A stretch of DNA of 64,000 nucleotides from Halorubrum alkaliphilum. Its GTDB lineage: Archaea; Halobacteriota; Halobacteria; Halobacteriales; Haloferacaceae. The notes under the pieces were generated by a model. It saw only the letters and a program-made list of their open reading frames with translations. It made no database searches and was not told the origin of the DNA. A program made the position numbers and the translations under genes. This document shows, in pieces, positions 35,056-46,006 of this stretch (positions within the stretch are counted from its first letter, which is position 1; every line of letters starts with the position of its first letter). The stretch covers positions 1 through 64,000 of the forward strand of contig NZ_JAGGKQ010000012.1 in the NCBI RefSeq assembly GCF_017873815.1. Direction: 5' to 3'.

Positions 35056-35769
35056 ATGAGCTACGAGGCGGTGTTGTTCGATCTCGACAACACCCTGTAT
35101 CCGTACACGCCCTGTAACGAGGCCGGCAAGCGGGCCGCGCTGGCAGCGTTTCGGGAGCACGGACACGAGATGGACCGGTCGACGTTCGACGAGTTGTACG
35201 CGACCGCGCGTCGGGAGGCGAAACGCGAAGTCCGCGGTACCGCGGCGTCCCACGAGCGGTTCATCTATTTTAAACGTGCGCTCCGGATCCACGCCGACAC
35301 GCACGACGCCGCGACCGCGCTCGCGGTCGGCGAGGCGTACTGGGAGGGATACATGGCGGCAATGGACCGGTGTGACGGCGTCGCGTCGGCGCTCACAACC
35401 CTGCGAGAGGCAGGGGTCGCCGTCGCCGTCGTCACCAACCTCACGACGCACGTCCAACTGGAGAAGCTCGTCCGGCTCGGGATCGACGAACACGTCGACC
35501 GGCTCGTCACCTCCGAGGAGGTCGGCCGCGAGAAACCGAGCGCGATCCCCTTCACTACGGCGCTGTCGGCGCTCGATCTCCGGCCGAGCGAGGCGCTCGT
35601 GGTCGGCGACAACGTCGAGACCGACATCGCCGGCGGGAACGCGGTCGGGGCGGAGACCGCGCTGTTCGTCGCGGACGGCGACGCGCCCGCGGACGAGGAG
35701 CTTCGAGCCCGGGAGCGACCGGATCACCGGCTGGACAGGTTCGACGACGTGATCGAGGTGGTGATATGA
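35056..35769 (+). CDS. HAD-superfamily hydrolase, subfamily IA
   Basis: 237 residues from ATG 35056; CTTAAG about 28 bases upstream serves as promoter. Asp nucleophile in [12 protein letters not shown], Ser/Thr in [12 protein letters not shown] (Thr), Lys in [15 protein letters not shown] and Asp pair in [17 protein letters not shown] define a DxD phosphatase with an alpha-helical cap. Overlaps the aldolase (ATGA), so the two act together, for instance removing phosphate from an aldol substrate or product. Exact substrate unknown. Confidence 0.9.
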   Translation: MSYEAVLFDLDNTLYPYTPCNEAGKRAALAAFREHGHEMDRSTFDELYATARREAKREVRGTAASHERFIYFKRALRIHADTHDAATALAVGEAYWEGYMAAMDRCDGVASALTTLREAGVAVAVVTNLTTHVQLEKLVRLGIDEHVDRLVTSEEVGREKPSAIPFTTALSALDLRPSEALVVGDNVETDIAGGNAVGAETALFVADGDAPADEELRARERPDHRLDRFDDVIEVVI

Positions 35770-36425
35770 ACGACGACGCGGACCTGCTGGCGGACGCGCG
35801 CCGGGCGGTCGTCGAGTATGCGCCTGCGCTCGCCGACCTCACTCCCGGCCGAACGGGGAACCTCAGCGTTCGCGACGGTGACGCGGTCGCGGTGACGCCG
35901 ACGGGGGTGGCGTACGACGCCTTCGACGCCGCGGACGTCCCGGTCGTCGACCTCGACGGCGAGCGAGTGGCGGGTCGGATGACCCCGTCAAGCGAGGTGC
36001 CGATGCATACGGGTATTTATAAACACGACCGACCCGGCGCGATCGTTCACACCCACTCGCCGTGGGCGACGACGATGGCGACGCTCCATCAGTCACTGCC
36101 GCCGATCCACTACATGATCGTCTCAGTTGGTCGGGAGGTGCCCCTCGTCGAGTACGCCCCCTACGGAACCGAGGAACTCGCCGTCAACGTCGTCGCCGCG
36201 ATGGCCGAGGCGGACGCCGACGCCGCGATCCTCGCGAACCACGGCCTCGTCGTCACCGGCCCGGATCTCGAGACCGCGGTCGAGAACACCCGTCACGTGG
36301 AGGATCTCTGTCGGCTCTATCTCCAGTCCTCGGCGGTCGGCGAACCACACACGCTCACCGACGAGCAACTCGCCGTTGTCGAAGAGAAGTTCGAGAGCTA
36401 CGGACAGAGGCCGGACGACCGGTAG
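35766..36425 (+). CDS. class II aldolase/adducin-family protein
   Basis: 219 residues. Zn2+ ligand His residues lie in [16 protein letters not shown] (two) and [17 protein letters not shown] (one); [20 protein letters not shown] and [17 protein letters not shown] complete the fuculose-phosphate-aldolase core. The reaction is cleavage of a ketose 1-phosphate to dihydroxyacetone phosphate plus an aldehyde. Given the DadD-like enzyme at 12.6 kb, 5-deoxyribulose 1-phosphate is a candidate substrate (inference). Co-translated with the HAD phosphatase. Confidence 0.88.
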   Translation: MNDDADLLADARRAVVEYAPALADLTPGRTGNLSVRDGDAVAVTPTGVAYDAFDAADVPVVDLDGERVAGRMTPSSEVPMHTGIYKHDRPGAIVHTHSPWATTMATLHQSLPPIHYMIVSVGREVPLVEYAPYGTEELAVNVVAAMAEADADAAILANHGLVVTGPDLETAVENTRHVEDLCRLYLQSSAVGEPHTLTDEQLAVVEEKFESYGQRPDDR

Positions 36426-36574
36426 CCGGGCAGTCGCGACGTGCGTCGCTGGGAGCACGGAACATCGACCCCCTCTTCGGGTTGTTGAACCTGGTGGGTT
36501 GAGCGGCTGACAAATACGATCTCGTCGTCACCGATCGACGGGACTCGCTCTCGGAGTCGTGAAACGCTCGCGGT

Positions 36575-38098
36575 TCAGGAGTCGTCCGGGTGGCTGGACC
36601 GGGTCTCCGAGCAGTCGTTCGGCACCCGAACGGTGACGACGTTCCCGTTGCCGTGGGTGTCAAAGGAGAGGTCACCTCCGGACCGGTCGGTGACCCAGTA
36701 GGCGAGCCACAGCCCCATGCCAACGGTGTGATGAACATCGTCCATCTGCCACTGGTCGGCGATGATGTGGCGCTCCTCGGGCGGGATCAGCGGGCAGTTG
36801 TCACGTATCGTGATCTCGAGGTCCCCGCCGACACGGGCGACCGTCACGTCGACTTCCGGGTCCGCCTCCGCGTGTTCGACCGCGTTCTCGACCAGTTCGG
36901 AGACCGCGTACTCCAGTTCTGGGAGGGCGAACGCTTCGGCGTCCGTCGGACAGGACACGGAGAACTCGGCCGCGGGGGCACCCGCCCGCGCCTCGGCGAC
37001 CGACTCGCGGACGATCGGTTCGATGTCGATGGGACGTGGCGACCCGCCACGGCTCACCAGTTCGATCACGTCCCGCTGTTTCTCCGCCGTGTCGAGGAGG
37101 CTCTCGGCGACGCGGCGGATCGTCTCGGCCGCCGTTTCGACATCTGCGATCGATTCGACGTCCGGAAGGGAGTGAGTATCGGCAGCCGAGCCGACATCCG
37201 GGGAGGGATCCGTGTCGGTGTTACCCTCGTCGTTCGCGGCGGCGAGAGCGGCTCGGTCGCTCCCGATCCGCTCGACCGCCTCGATGATCCGTTCGGCGGT
37301 CCCGATGACGACGTTCATATCGTTTCGGATCGAGTGCCGGAGGAGGTTGTCCATCACTTCGAGTTGGCGTTTGTGCCGGTATTCGTCGGTGACGTCGCGC
37401 GCGAAGCCGGCGACTGCGACGATCTCGCCGTCCTCGTGGACCGGCTCGCCCAGGACGCGGACCCAGCGTATTCCTCCGTCCGGTGGCTCGACTCGGTAGT
37501 CGATGTTCGTCGATTCTCCCGCCGAGAGTCGATCTATCGCGCGTTCGACGTGCTGTCGGTCCTCGGGATGGACGCGATCGAGGAACAGTTGCGGATTCCG
37601 CTCCAGTGCTTCCGGTTCGATCCCGAAGACGTCCTCGGCCGCGTCGTTGACGAAGAGCACCTCCGACCACTCGGGGTCGAACATCCAGAGGACGTCGGCA
37701 GACGTCGAGACGATGGTTTCGAGTCGACGGATGGACTCCACCTCGTCGGTAACGTCCCGGGAACTGAGTACGTAGCCGTCGATACCGGTCGCCTCCCGAG
37801 TGTAGACATCGCTTCGCATCCAGAGCCAGTCGCCGTCGACGGTCCCGTAGCGGTACTCCAAGGTCTCCGTCGTGCCGCGGTTGCCGGCGACGACCTCCTC
37901 GAAAACGGTTCGAATACGTGGCTCGTCCTCGAGGTGTATCAACGCGAAGGCGTCCTCGCCGACGAGGTCGTCCGGTTCGAAGCCGAGTACGTCTCGAACC
38001 GCCGCGTTGAGGTACTGAAACCGCCCCTCATCGTCGAGCACGACGAGTTTCTCCTGCGTGAAATCGAGGAGGGTCTCGGCGTCGGGGGGGCGAACCAT
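36575..38098 (-). CDS. PAS-PAS histidine kinase (HisKA_7TM-lacking, cytoplasmic)
   Basis: 507 residues with no membrane segment. PAS1 about 10-120 (LVVLDDEGRFQYLNAAVRDV), PAS2 about 125-240 with PAC signatures, then a dimer helix with His255 in MDNLLRHSIRNDMNVVIG as phospho-site. Ala/Asp/Ser-rich insertion at about 285-320 is low complexity. ATPase domain: SELVENAVEHAE (N box), TIRDNCPLIPPEERH where the usual DNGPGIP G1 box is altered, and TVGMGLWLAYWV (G2). The absence of the G1 glycines could lower ATP binding. No response regulator is adjacent. Confidence 0.9.
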   Translation of the reverse strand: MVRPPDAETLLDFTQEKLVVLDDEGRFQYLNAAVRDVLGFEPDDLVGEDAFALIHLEDEPRIRTVFEEVVAGNRGTTETLEYRYGTVDGDWLWMRSDVYTREATGIDGYVLSSRDVTDEVESIRRLETIVSTSADVLWMFDPEWSEVLFVNDAAEDVFGIEPEALERNPQLFLDRVHPEDRQHVERAIDRLSAGESTNIDYRVEPPDGGIRWVRVLGEPVHEDGEIVAVAGFARDVTDEYRHKRQLEVMDNLLRHSIRNDMNVVIGTAERIIEAVERIGSDRAALAAANDEGNTDTDPSPDVGSAADTHSLPDVESIADVETAAETIRRVAESLLDTAEKQRDVIELVSRGGSPRPIDIEPIVRESVAEARAGAPAAEFSVSCPTDAEAFALPELEYAVSELVENAVEHAEADPEVDVTVARVGGDLEITIRDNCPLIPPEERHIIADQWQMDDVHHTVGMGLWLAYWVTDRSGGDLSFDTHGNGNVVTVRVPNDCSETRSSHPDDS

Positions 38099-38245
38099 GA
38101 CGGAGCGTTTCCCGAGGATCGGTATAATACTTGCTACGAGGCTATCACGAATAAAATCCGCTTCGCCGCGGATCGACGGAAAACGTGGCGAGTCGGCCGC
38201 GGATCGAGTAGCGAGTCGGGCGGGTCCCCGTGGCGGACCGCGTCG

Positions 38246-38635
38246 TTAGTCCGCGGAGGCTCCGGTGACACCGAAGTCCGCGGTCGACCCGCCGGACACG
38301 ACCTCATCGGGTTCGGTTCCGGTCTCCATGGTCAGTCGGACGCCGGTATCAGTGAGTTCGACGGTGGCGTCGGTGACGCCGCGGGAGTACTCGGAGGCGT
38401 GATCGCCCTCCGGATCGAACCGGATCCCCTCGGAGAGGAGGGGCGTCTCGTTCAGTCGCTCGACTTTACGGTACGCCGTCGAGAGAGCGATGTCGCAGGC
38501 GTCGGCGAGTTCGCTCGTGGTCATCGGCTCGTCGGCCGCGGAGAGGATGGCCCGGCAGTCCGGGTCCGCGAGTGCGTCGAACGCGTCACCGAGCGTTTCG
38601 TCGGCGTCCGTCACGGTCGTCTTCTGTCCCCCCAT
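38246..38635 (-). CDS. ArsR-like winged-helix transcription regulator
   Basis: 129 residues from ATG 38635, leaderless behind a CGTATATG box at about 38654-38662. LGDAFDALADPDCRAILSAA, MTTSELADACDIALSTAY and RKVERLNETPLLSEGI form the helix-turn-helix of haloarchaeal ArsR-type regulators, followed by a wing (VTDATVELTDTGVRLTM). Divergent from the HTH_10 gene, with 241 bases between the starts; possible autoregulation. Confidence 0.82.
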   Translation of the reverse strand: MGGQKTTVTDADETLGDAFDALADPDCRAILSAADEPMTTSELADACDIALSTAYRKVERLNETPLLSEGIRFDPEGDHASEYSRGVTDATVELTDTGVRLTMETGTEPDEVVSGGSTADFGVTGASAD

Positions 38636-38876
38636 GCGGGACGGCTTGCGCTTCATATACGTACCGTGGAGCCGTATCTACCCGAACCCCATCCCAGCAT
38701 ATGCGGGGTGTTTTATATACACCAATCGTCCACCGGGCGGATCAGTACATGCGAGGGAGGATCACGAGAAAGAGGAGTCACGAGGCGGGGGGATACGCGA
38801 GCGCGGACGAACGAATGCTGGCCGCGGCCCGCATCGTGCCGTCAACGTTTTGTTCGGCCGCGGGTACGGACGGACG

Positions 38877-39530
38877 ATGGGAGCCGGTATCAGGGCGGAA
38901 GTCTCGCTGCCGACGTCGTCGCCGTCGCCGTTCGACGGGATCATCGACGGGGCGATGCCGATATACAGCGTGGCCCGAAGCCGGCTCGGATCCCCCCAGT
39001 CCGATGGTTCGAGCGACGACCGGGTCGTGATCGAGTTCGTCGCCGACGCTGACCTCGACGTTCCCGAGGGAGTGGAGACAGTGTTCGACTACGGGGCGAA
39101 GGCCGCCTACCGGTTCGACGTCCCGTGTACGAACGGCTCGCCGTTCACGGTGCTCGATCGCCACGGCGTTCCGGCCACGGAGACGGTGATCCGGGACGGT
39201 CGCCTACTGGTCACCTTTCATGCCACGGACCTGCCAGCCCTGCGGGCCGTCCTCGAAGAGCTCCAGGAGTCGTGTGCGGACATGCAGGTGTTGCGGCTGC
39301 TCCAGTCGTCGTCGACGCCCGAAGAGAGCGACCTGGTCACGTTCGATCGCAGCGAGCTGACCGAGCGCCAACGGGAGGTGCTCACCGCGGCCTACGACGC
39401 CGGCTACTTCGACCACCCGAAGGGCGCGAACGCGGGCGAGGTCGCGGAGACGCTCGGGATCGATCGGTCAACGTTCTCGGAGCACATCGCGGCCGCACAA
39501 CGGAAACTGCTCCCGGCGATGTTGGACTGA
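38877..39530 (+). CDS. HTH_10 (bacterio-opsin-activator, Bat-like) transcription regulator
   Basis: 217 residues. The C-terminus is a complete HTH_10 domain: LTERQREVLTAAYDAGYFDH, then PKGANAGEVAETLGIDRST and FSEHIAAAQRKLL. The N-terminal part (EFVADADLDVPEGVETVFD, then EELQESCADMQVLRLLQSS) is the usual sensor-like half of small Bat-like proteins. Divergent to the ArsR-like gene. Binds DNA near promoters and may respond to stress or oxygen; target unknown. Confidence 0.88.
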   Translation: MGAGIRAEVSLPTSSPSPFDGIIDGAMPIYSVARSRLGSPQSDGSSDDRVVIEFVADADLDVPEGVETVFDYGAKAAYRFDVPCTNGSPFTVLDRHGVPATETVIRDGRLLVTFHATDLPALRAVLEELQESCADMQVLRLLQSSSTPEESDLVTFDRSELTERQREVLTAAYDAGYFDHPKGANAGEVAETLGIDRSTFSEHIAAAQRKLLPAMLD

Positions 39531-39604
39531 GATCGGAGGCCCGGATTCCAGAGCCGTGGGAACCCGATGATCGTTTCATGAGGATGAGTGTCGTAGTCGC
39601 CGCC

Positions 39605-39763
39605 ATGACGCCCCGATCGACACACACCTTCGTCTGCTCGGAGTGCCACCAGTCCTTCGAGGTGGACGACGCAATGCGGGAGGGTCTCCTCGACGCGGGC
39701 TGTGTCGTCTGTGGCGCGCCCGTCGTCGACGCGGATCTCACCGAGCCGACGGCCGTCGAGTGA
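39605..39763 (+). CDS. small zinc-ribbon protein, first paralogue
   Basis: 52 residues; an ATG seven codons earlier (39584) is possible. FVCSECHQSFEVDDAMREGL and AGCVVCGAPVVDAD give CxxC...CxxC. The paralogue at 41051-41227 shares Cys spacing and the VDDAMRE/VNDEMRE helix. Small zinc ribbons of this kind are abundant in haloarchaea; function unknown. Confidence 0.75.
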   Translation: MTPRSTHTFVCSECHQSFEVDDAMREGLLDAGCVVCGAPVVDADLTEPTAVE

Positions 39764-39817
39764 GCGAGGGTAACAGCGGGAGAGAGCGTGTCCGTTCGGA
39801 GAGAGTGAGGTCCGTGA

Positions 39818-40294
39818 TCAGCCGTCGATCCGGTCGCGGAGTCCACGCGTGACGGAGACGACCGCGTCGGATCGGCGGGCCCGGTACCCGAGAACGCCGA
39901 GCGCCAGCACGATCCCACCGACCAGCGTGAACAGCCCGGTGAAGAACACGCCGCCGGTTCCGGACGCATACAGAAGCGACAGGCTGACGCCGCCGATCCC
40001 GAGGATCACGCCAGCGAGGAGCCCGAGGAGTATCGACCCGATGTCGGACCGGTCCACGACTGCGCTCGCGAGGACCGCGAGCCCGAGCAGCGTCGGGACG
40101 ACCAACTCGGGGGAGACCGGGACCGACCCGACCGTCGGCCACGCGGAGTACGGTTGGGGCAGATAGTTGAACGCCATCGCGCCGACGAGGAGCACGCCGA
40201 CGGCGAGCAGGGATTCGGTCGCATGGAGGAACGGTCTGGCACGGTCGGCCGTCGAGGCCACGCCCGTCGAAGAGGAATGCGTCGGGGAGGGCAT
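39818..40294 (-). CDS. membrane protein with about five TM segments
   Basis: 158 residues from ATG 40294. After 25 polar residues come hydrophobic segments LLAVGVLLVGAMAFNYL, PELVVPTLLGLAVLASAV, ILLGLLAGVILGIGGVSL and FFTGLFTLVGGIVLALGVLG, closing with a basic end. No family recognised. Upstream on the minus strand lies the GATCACCGGTGAAAG word (plus 40327-40341), a possible operator. Confidence 0.7.
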   Translation of the reverse strand: MPSPTHSSSTGVASTADRARPFLHATESLLAVGVLLVGAMAFNYLPQPYSAWPTVGSVPVSPELVVPTLLGLAVLASAVVDRSDIGSILLGLLAGVILGIGGVSLSLLYASGTGGVFFTGLFTLVGGIVLALGVLGYRARRSDAVVSVTRGLRDRIDG

Positions 40295-40457
40295 GTACTG
40301 TAGTACCACGAGGGATCGGATAGGTCCTTTCACCGGTGATCTTCCCGGAGCGCGGTGAATCATCCGTCATGTGACCGGCGTCGACGCCTGTTCGTCCCGT
40401 GGTACGTCTCGGCTGCCGCCGACACCGACCCCTCGCGAGGCGGGGTGTCTCGTGTCC

Positions 40458-40466
40458 TTTATACCC
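40458..40466 (+). promoter_or_regulatory. TATA box of the pyridoxamine-oxidase-like gene
   Basis: CTTTATACC lies 22-30 bases before ATG 40488, fixing the start and predicting a leaderless mRNA. Confidence 0.55.
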
Positions 40467-40487
40467 GCGTACGAACAGTCGTATCGT

Positions 40488-40940
40488 ATGACGACGAACC
40501 GCGAGGTCGAGATGTCCGCGTCGGCGGTCGACGCGTTCCTCGCCCGACACGAGACCGGCGTGCTCTCGCTCGCCCGTGACGACGCGCCGTACGCGATCCC
40601 CGTCTCCTACGGCTACGACGAGGAGTCCCGCGAGGCGTTTATCAGGCTGGTGTCGAGCGTCGACAGCGAGAAGCGGGCGTTTCTGGGCACCGACCCGGCG
40701 GCTCGGCTGGTCGTGTACGAGGAGGACGGCGAGGAGTACACGAGCGTCGTCGGCGTCGGGACCCTCCGCCGCGTCGACCTCGACGAACTCACGCCGGAGA
40801 CGATCGCGCAGTACGGCGAGACTCGCCGCCCCCTGTTCGAGATCTGGGCCGACGAAAAGCCGGACCTCGACATCGACCTCTACCGGTTCGAACCCGAGAC
40901 ACTGACCGGGCGGAAGATAACCGTCGATCGCGAGTCGTAG
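40488..40940 (+). CDS. pyridoxamine 5'-phosphate oxidase-like (FMN/heme-binding split barrel) protein
   Basis: 150 residues. SAVDAFLARHETGVLSLARD, PYAIPVSYGYDEESREAFIR and DSEKRAFLGTDPAARLVVYE follow the split-barrel fold of F420/FMN-binding oxidoreductases (pyridoxamine-phosphate-oxidase-like). The protein is short and acts as a dimer in the family. Substrate unknown. The start is fixed by its TATA box. Confidence 0.8.
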   Translation: MTTNREVEMSASAVDAFLARHETGVLSLARDDAPYAIPVSYGYDEESREAFIRLVSSVDSEKRAFLGTDPAARLVVYEEDGEEYTSVVGVGTLRRVDLDELTPETIAQYGETRRPLFEIWADEKPDLDIDLYRFEPETLTGRKITVDRES

Positions 40941-41050
40941 GTGTCTGCTTATAAACGATCGTGGCAGGTACCCGCGTCTTCTAAGACGTTCATCCGGACC
41001 AACGGCTTACGGGCTGGCCTCCGGCCACGAGAGCGGTTTGTAAGTGGTCC

Positions 41051-41227
41051 TCAGGAGTCGCCGGCACCAAGGGTGGCGGCGTCGTCCTCGTCGGGTGCGG
41101 CGAAGTCGTCGTCGCTCGCGGGGGTCGTACAGACGGGACAGCCGACCGAGAGAATGGTCTCGCGCATCTCGTCGTTGACCTCGATGGTCTGGCCACAGCC
41201 CGAACACGTGAACTCGACGGTCGACAC
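41051..41227 (-). CDS. small zinc-ribbon protein, second paralogue
   Basis: 58 residues from GTG 41227. EFTCSGCGQTIEVNDEMRET and VGCPVCTTPASDDD give the CxxC pairs; acidic tail. Related to the protein at 39605-39763. The spacer before it (40941-41050) has GCTTATAAACGATCG at 40947-40961, on the + strand. Confidence 0.7.
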   Translation of the reverse strand: MSTVEFTCSGCGQTIEVNDEMRETILSVGCPVCTTPASDDDFAAPDEDDAATLGAGDS

Positions 41228-41309
41228 GGTGATCCCTCGTTGGTCGGGGAACGGCGGCCGGAGTGATAAACCACCGGCTTTCGTGTCGCGGACTGAGCGT
41301 GAAGGGGAG

Positions 41310-42065
41310 TCAGTCCGTCCGTGGCACCGCGTACGCGCCGAGCGCGAGGAACCCGACGGCAAGTACCGAGAGGATCGCCAACTCGGTGGCCCACGTGGCT
41401 GGCTCGTACAGGATCGCTCGCGTCCCGCGCGCGAAGTACGTCAGCGGCGAGGCCGCGACCGCCGGGAGGAACCAGTCGGGCAGCAGCGCCGGCGGGACGA
41501 ACGTCTCCGAGAGGAACAACAGCGGGAGCGCGACCGTGTTGCTCGCGGCGATCACGCCGTCCTGTGAGTCCGCGAGCGCGCCGAGGATCGCCCCGAACCC
41601 GCAGAAGAGCGCGACCGCGACGGCGACGAAGACGGGCAGGGCCAGCAGCGACGCGGAGACGACGAGTTCCGCGTCGGTCACCGCGATCACGAGTCCGAGG
41701 ATCAGCAGGCTCGCCGCGCCGATGATCGCGACGTTGACGAGCGTGTGGGCGACCAGCCACTCGACCCGCGAGAGCGGGGTCGTCGCCAGCTTCTCGAACC
41801 GGCCGCCGTCGCGGTGGCGGGCGATCTCGGAGCCGACACGCGACAGCGGCGTGAAGAGGACGACGACCGCGAGGTACCCCGGGATGTAGTAGCCGGCCGG
41901 CTCCGCGAACAGCCCGCCGCCGGTTGGTTGCGTCCGGATCAGCGCCCCGAATATCACGACGAGGATCACGGGGAAGAAGAACGTAAAGAACACCGCCGTC
42001 CGCCGCCGGAGGAACGACCGGGTCGCCGCCGTCGCTTCCGTTCCGATCCGTCCGAGCCGACTCAT
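41310..42065 (-). CDS. ABC-2 type permease
   Basis: 251 residues with six hydrophobic segments (FFFPVILVVIFGALI, GYLAVVVLF, IGAASLLILGLVIAVTD, LLALPVFVAVAVALFCGFGA, AASNTVALPLLFLSETF, LAILSVLAVGFLALGAYA). The FARGTRAILYEPA and PLSRVEWLVAHTL regions match the ABC-2 export family. Start overlaps the ATP-binding gene's stop (ATGA), so the pair makes one exporter for a drug, lipid or polysaccharide; cargo unknown. Confidence 0.9.
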   Translation of the reverse strand: MSRLGRIGTEATAATRSFLRRRTAVFFTFFFPVILVVIFGALIRTQPTGGGLFAEPAGYYIPGYLAVVVLFTPLSRVGSEIARHRDGGRFEKLATTPLSRVEWLVAHTLVNVAIIGAASLLILGLVIAVTDAELVVSASLLALPVFVAVAVALFCGFGAILGALADSQDGVIAASNTVALPLLFLSETFVPPALLPDWFLPAVAASPLTYFARGTRAILYEPATWATELAILSVLAVGFLALGAYAVPRTD

Positions 42066-43198
42066 GCGTCCCCTCCGTCGACGACATCTCCTCCATCGAC
42101 GACATCCCCGCCGTCAGCGACATCCCCGACCTCGGCGACCGTGGACGCGTCCGCCGGCTGCGTCCCGTTTCCGGACGAGTCGGTCACGAGTCCGCCGTCG
42201 CCGCGCGGCGAGTACTCCTCGCCGGTCAACTCGAGGTAGACGTCCTCCAGCGTGGGTTCGGACCACGAGAGCGACTCGAACGCGACCCCAGCGTCCGCGA
42301 GCGCGTCGACGACCGCGCCGATCCCCTCGGGTCGGACGCCGAGCACGCGAAGTCCGTTCTCGGTCGGTTCGACATCGACGCGCGTGCCGACGTTCGTGGA
42401 CCCGTCGGGGTCGGTCGTCCCCGCTTCGAGCGCCCCGGCGACCGCGTCGACGGAGCCGGCCGCCGGGTCGGCAAGCGTCACCGACAGCCGCGGTCGGCCG
42501 CCGTGTGCGGCGATCAGGTCGTCCGGGGCACCCGACGCGACGACATCGCCGTCGCGGAGGAGCGCGACCCGGTCCGCGAGCCGCTCGACCTCGTCCATGG
42601 CGTGGCTGGTGAGGAGGACGGTGGTGCCGTCGGCCGCGAGTCGCTCGACCAGCCGGTGGATCGAGCGCCGGCCGGCCGGATCGATCCCGGTCGTCGGCTC
42701 GTCCAGAAACAGCAGGTCGGGGTCGTTGACGATGGCGGTCGCGACGCAGGTCCGTCGCTTCTGGCCCCCGGAAAGCGTCTCGTACCACGCGTCGGCGTCG
42801 GCGGCCATTCCCACGTCCCGGAGGACGCCCTCGGTGTCGCGGGCGGAGTCGTAGAGTCCGCCGTAGTAGTCGACGAGCTCGCGGGCGGTGAGCCGCGCGG
42901 GCGGATCGAACGACTGCGGGAGGAGCCCGACGCGCTGTGGGTCGACCTCGCGCGGCGGGACGCCGAGGACGTGGACCCCTCCTTCCACCTCGGTCGTGCC
43001 GGTGAGCGCGCGTACGAGGGTAGTTTTGCCCGCGCCGTTGGGGCCGATGAGCCCGAACACCTCGCCCGTGTCGACGCGCAGGTCGGCCCCGTCGAGCGCG
43101 ACGACGTCGCCGTACGACTTCCGGACCGCCTCGGCGACAAGGACGGGGTCGGTCGCGTTCGTTCCGTCGGTCGGCTCCGACGGCACCGTCTCGTTCAT
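42062..43198 (-). CDS. ABC transporter ATP-binding protein
   Basis: 378 residues from ATG 43198. Walker A LIGPNGAGKTTLVRAL, Q-loop LLPQSFDPPARL, signature ETLSGGQKRRTCVA, Walker B LLFLDEPTTGIDPAGR, His switch LTSHAMDEVERLADR. Accessory C-terminal domain of the DrrA/CcmA type (SLSWSEPTLEDVYLELTGEE). The last 30 residues repeat DVVDGG three times. Works with the permease that follows. Confidence 0.93.
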   Translation of the reverse strand: MNETVPSEPTDGTNATDPVLVAEAVRKSYGDVVALDGADLRVDTGEVFGLIGPNGAGKTTLVRALTGTTEVEGGVHVLGVPPREVDPQRVGLLPQSFDPPARLTARELVDYYGGLYDSARDTEGVLRDVGMAADADAWYETLSGGQKRRTCVATAIVNDPDLLFLDEPTTGIDPAGRRSIHRLVERLAADGTTVLLTSHAMDEVERLADRVALLRDGDVVASGAPDDLIAAHGGRPRLSVTLADPAAGSVDAVAGALEAGTTDPDGSTNVGTRVDVEPTENGLRVLGVRPEGIGAVVDALADAGVAFESLSWSEPTLEDVYLELTGEEYSPRGDGGLVTDSSGNGTQPADASTVAEVGDVADGGDVVDGGDVVDGGDA

Positions 43199-43315
43199 AT
43201 CCGTCGTCGGCGGTCGTCGCGCGTAAGGGTTGCTCTTTCCCGATCCGACACGCCGAGGGTCGCTCCGCTTTCGTGGTCCGATACGCCTAACCGACGCGGC
43301 ACCGACCCACGCCAC

Positions 43316-45889
<2,574 letters not shown>

Positions 45890-45912
45890 TCGACTCTCGG
45901 GGCGGAGGATCG

Positions 45913-45970
45913 GTCGATTCGTGGACCGTACCCAGTCGATTCGCGGACCGTACCCGGTCGATCCGCGGAC
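45913..45970 (+). repeat. 22-bp tandem repeat (2.6 copies) upstream of the DHH gene
   Basis: Units start at 45913, 45935 and 45957: GTCGATTCGTGGACCGTACC plus two bases. The second differs at two positions (T/C and A/G) and the third is cut after 14 bases. It lies 37 bases before ATG 46007 in a 117-base spacer with no other gene. The unit length matches the tandem duplication at 22768 though the sequence differs. Confidence 0.6.
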
Positions 45971-46006
45971 GGCAGCGTTTTGCGTCGTGACCCCCTTCGG
46001 TCGGAC

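Noticed and set aside
36590-39052. 820-residue open frame on the + strand opposite the PAS kinase
   Set aside because: It is antisense to a clear kinase with conserved motifs and its Arg/Val-rich sequence is typical of a reading frame opposite a high-G+C gene.
42503-43315. Upstream extension of the FolC-FolP protein
   Set aside because: Antisense to the ABC ATPase gene and lacks FolC similarity.
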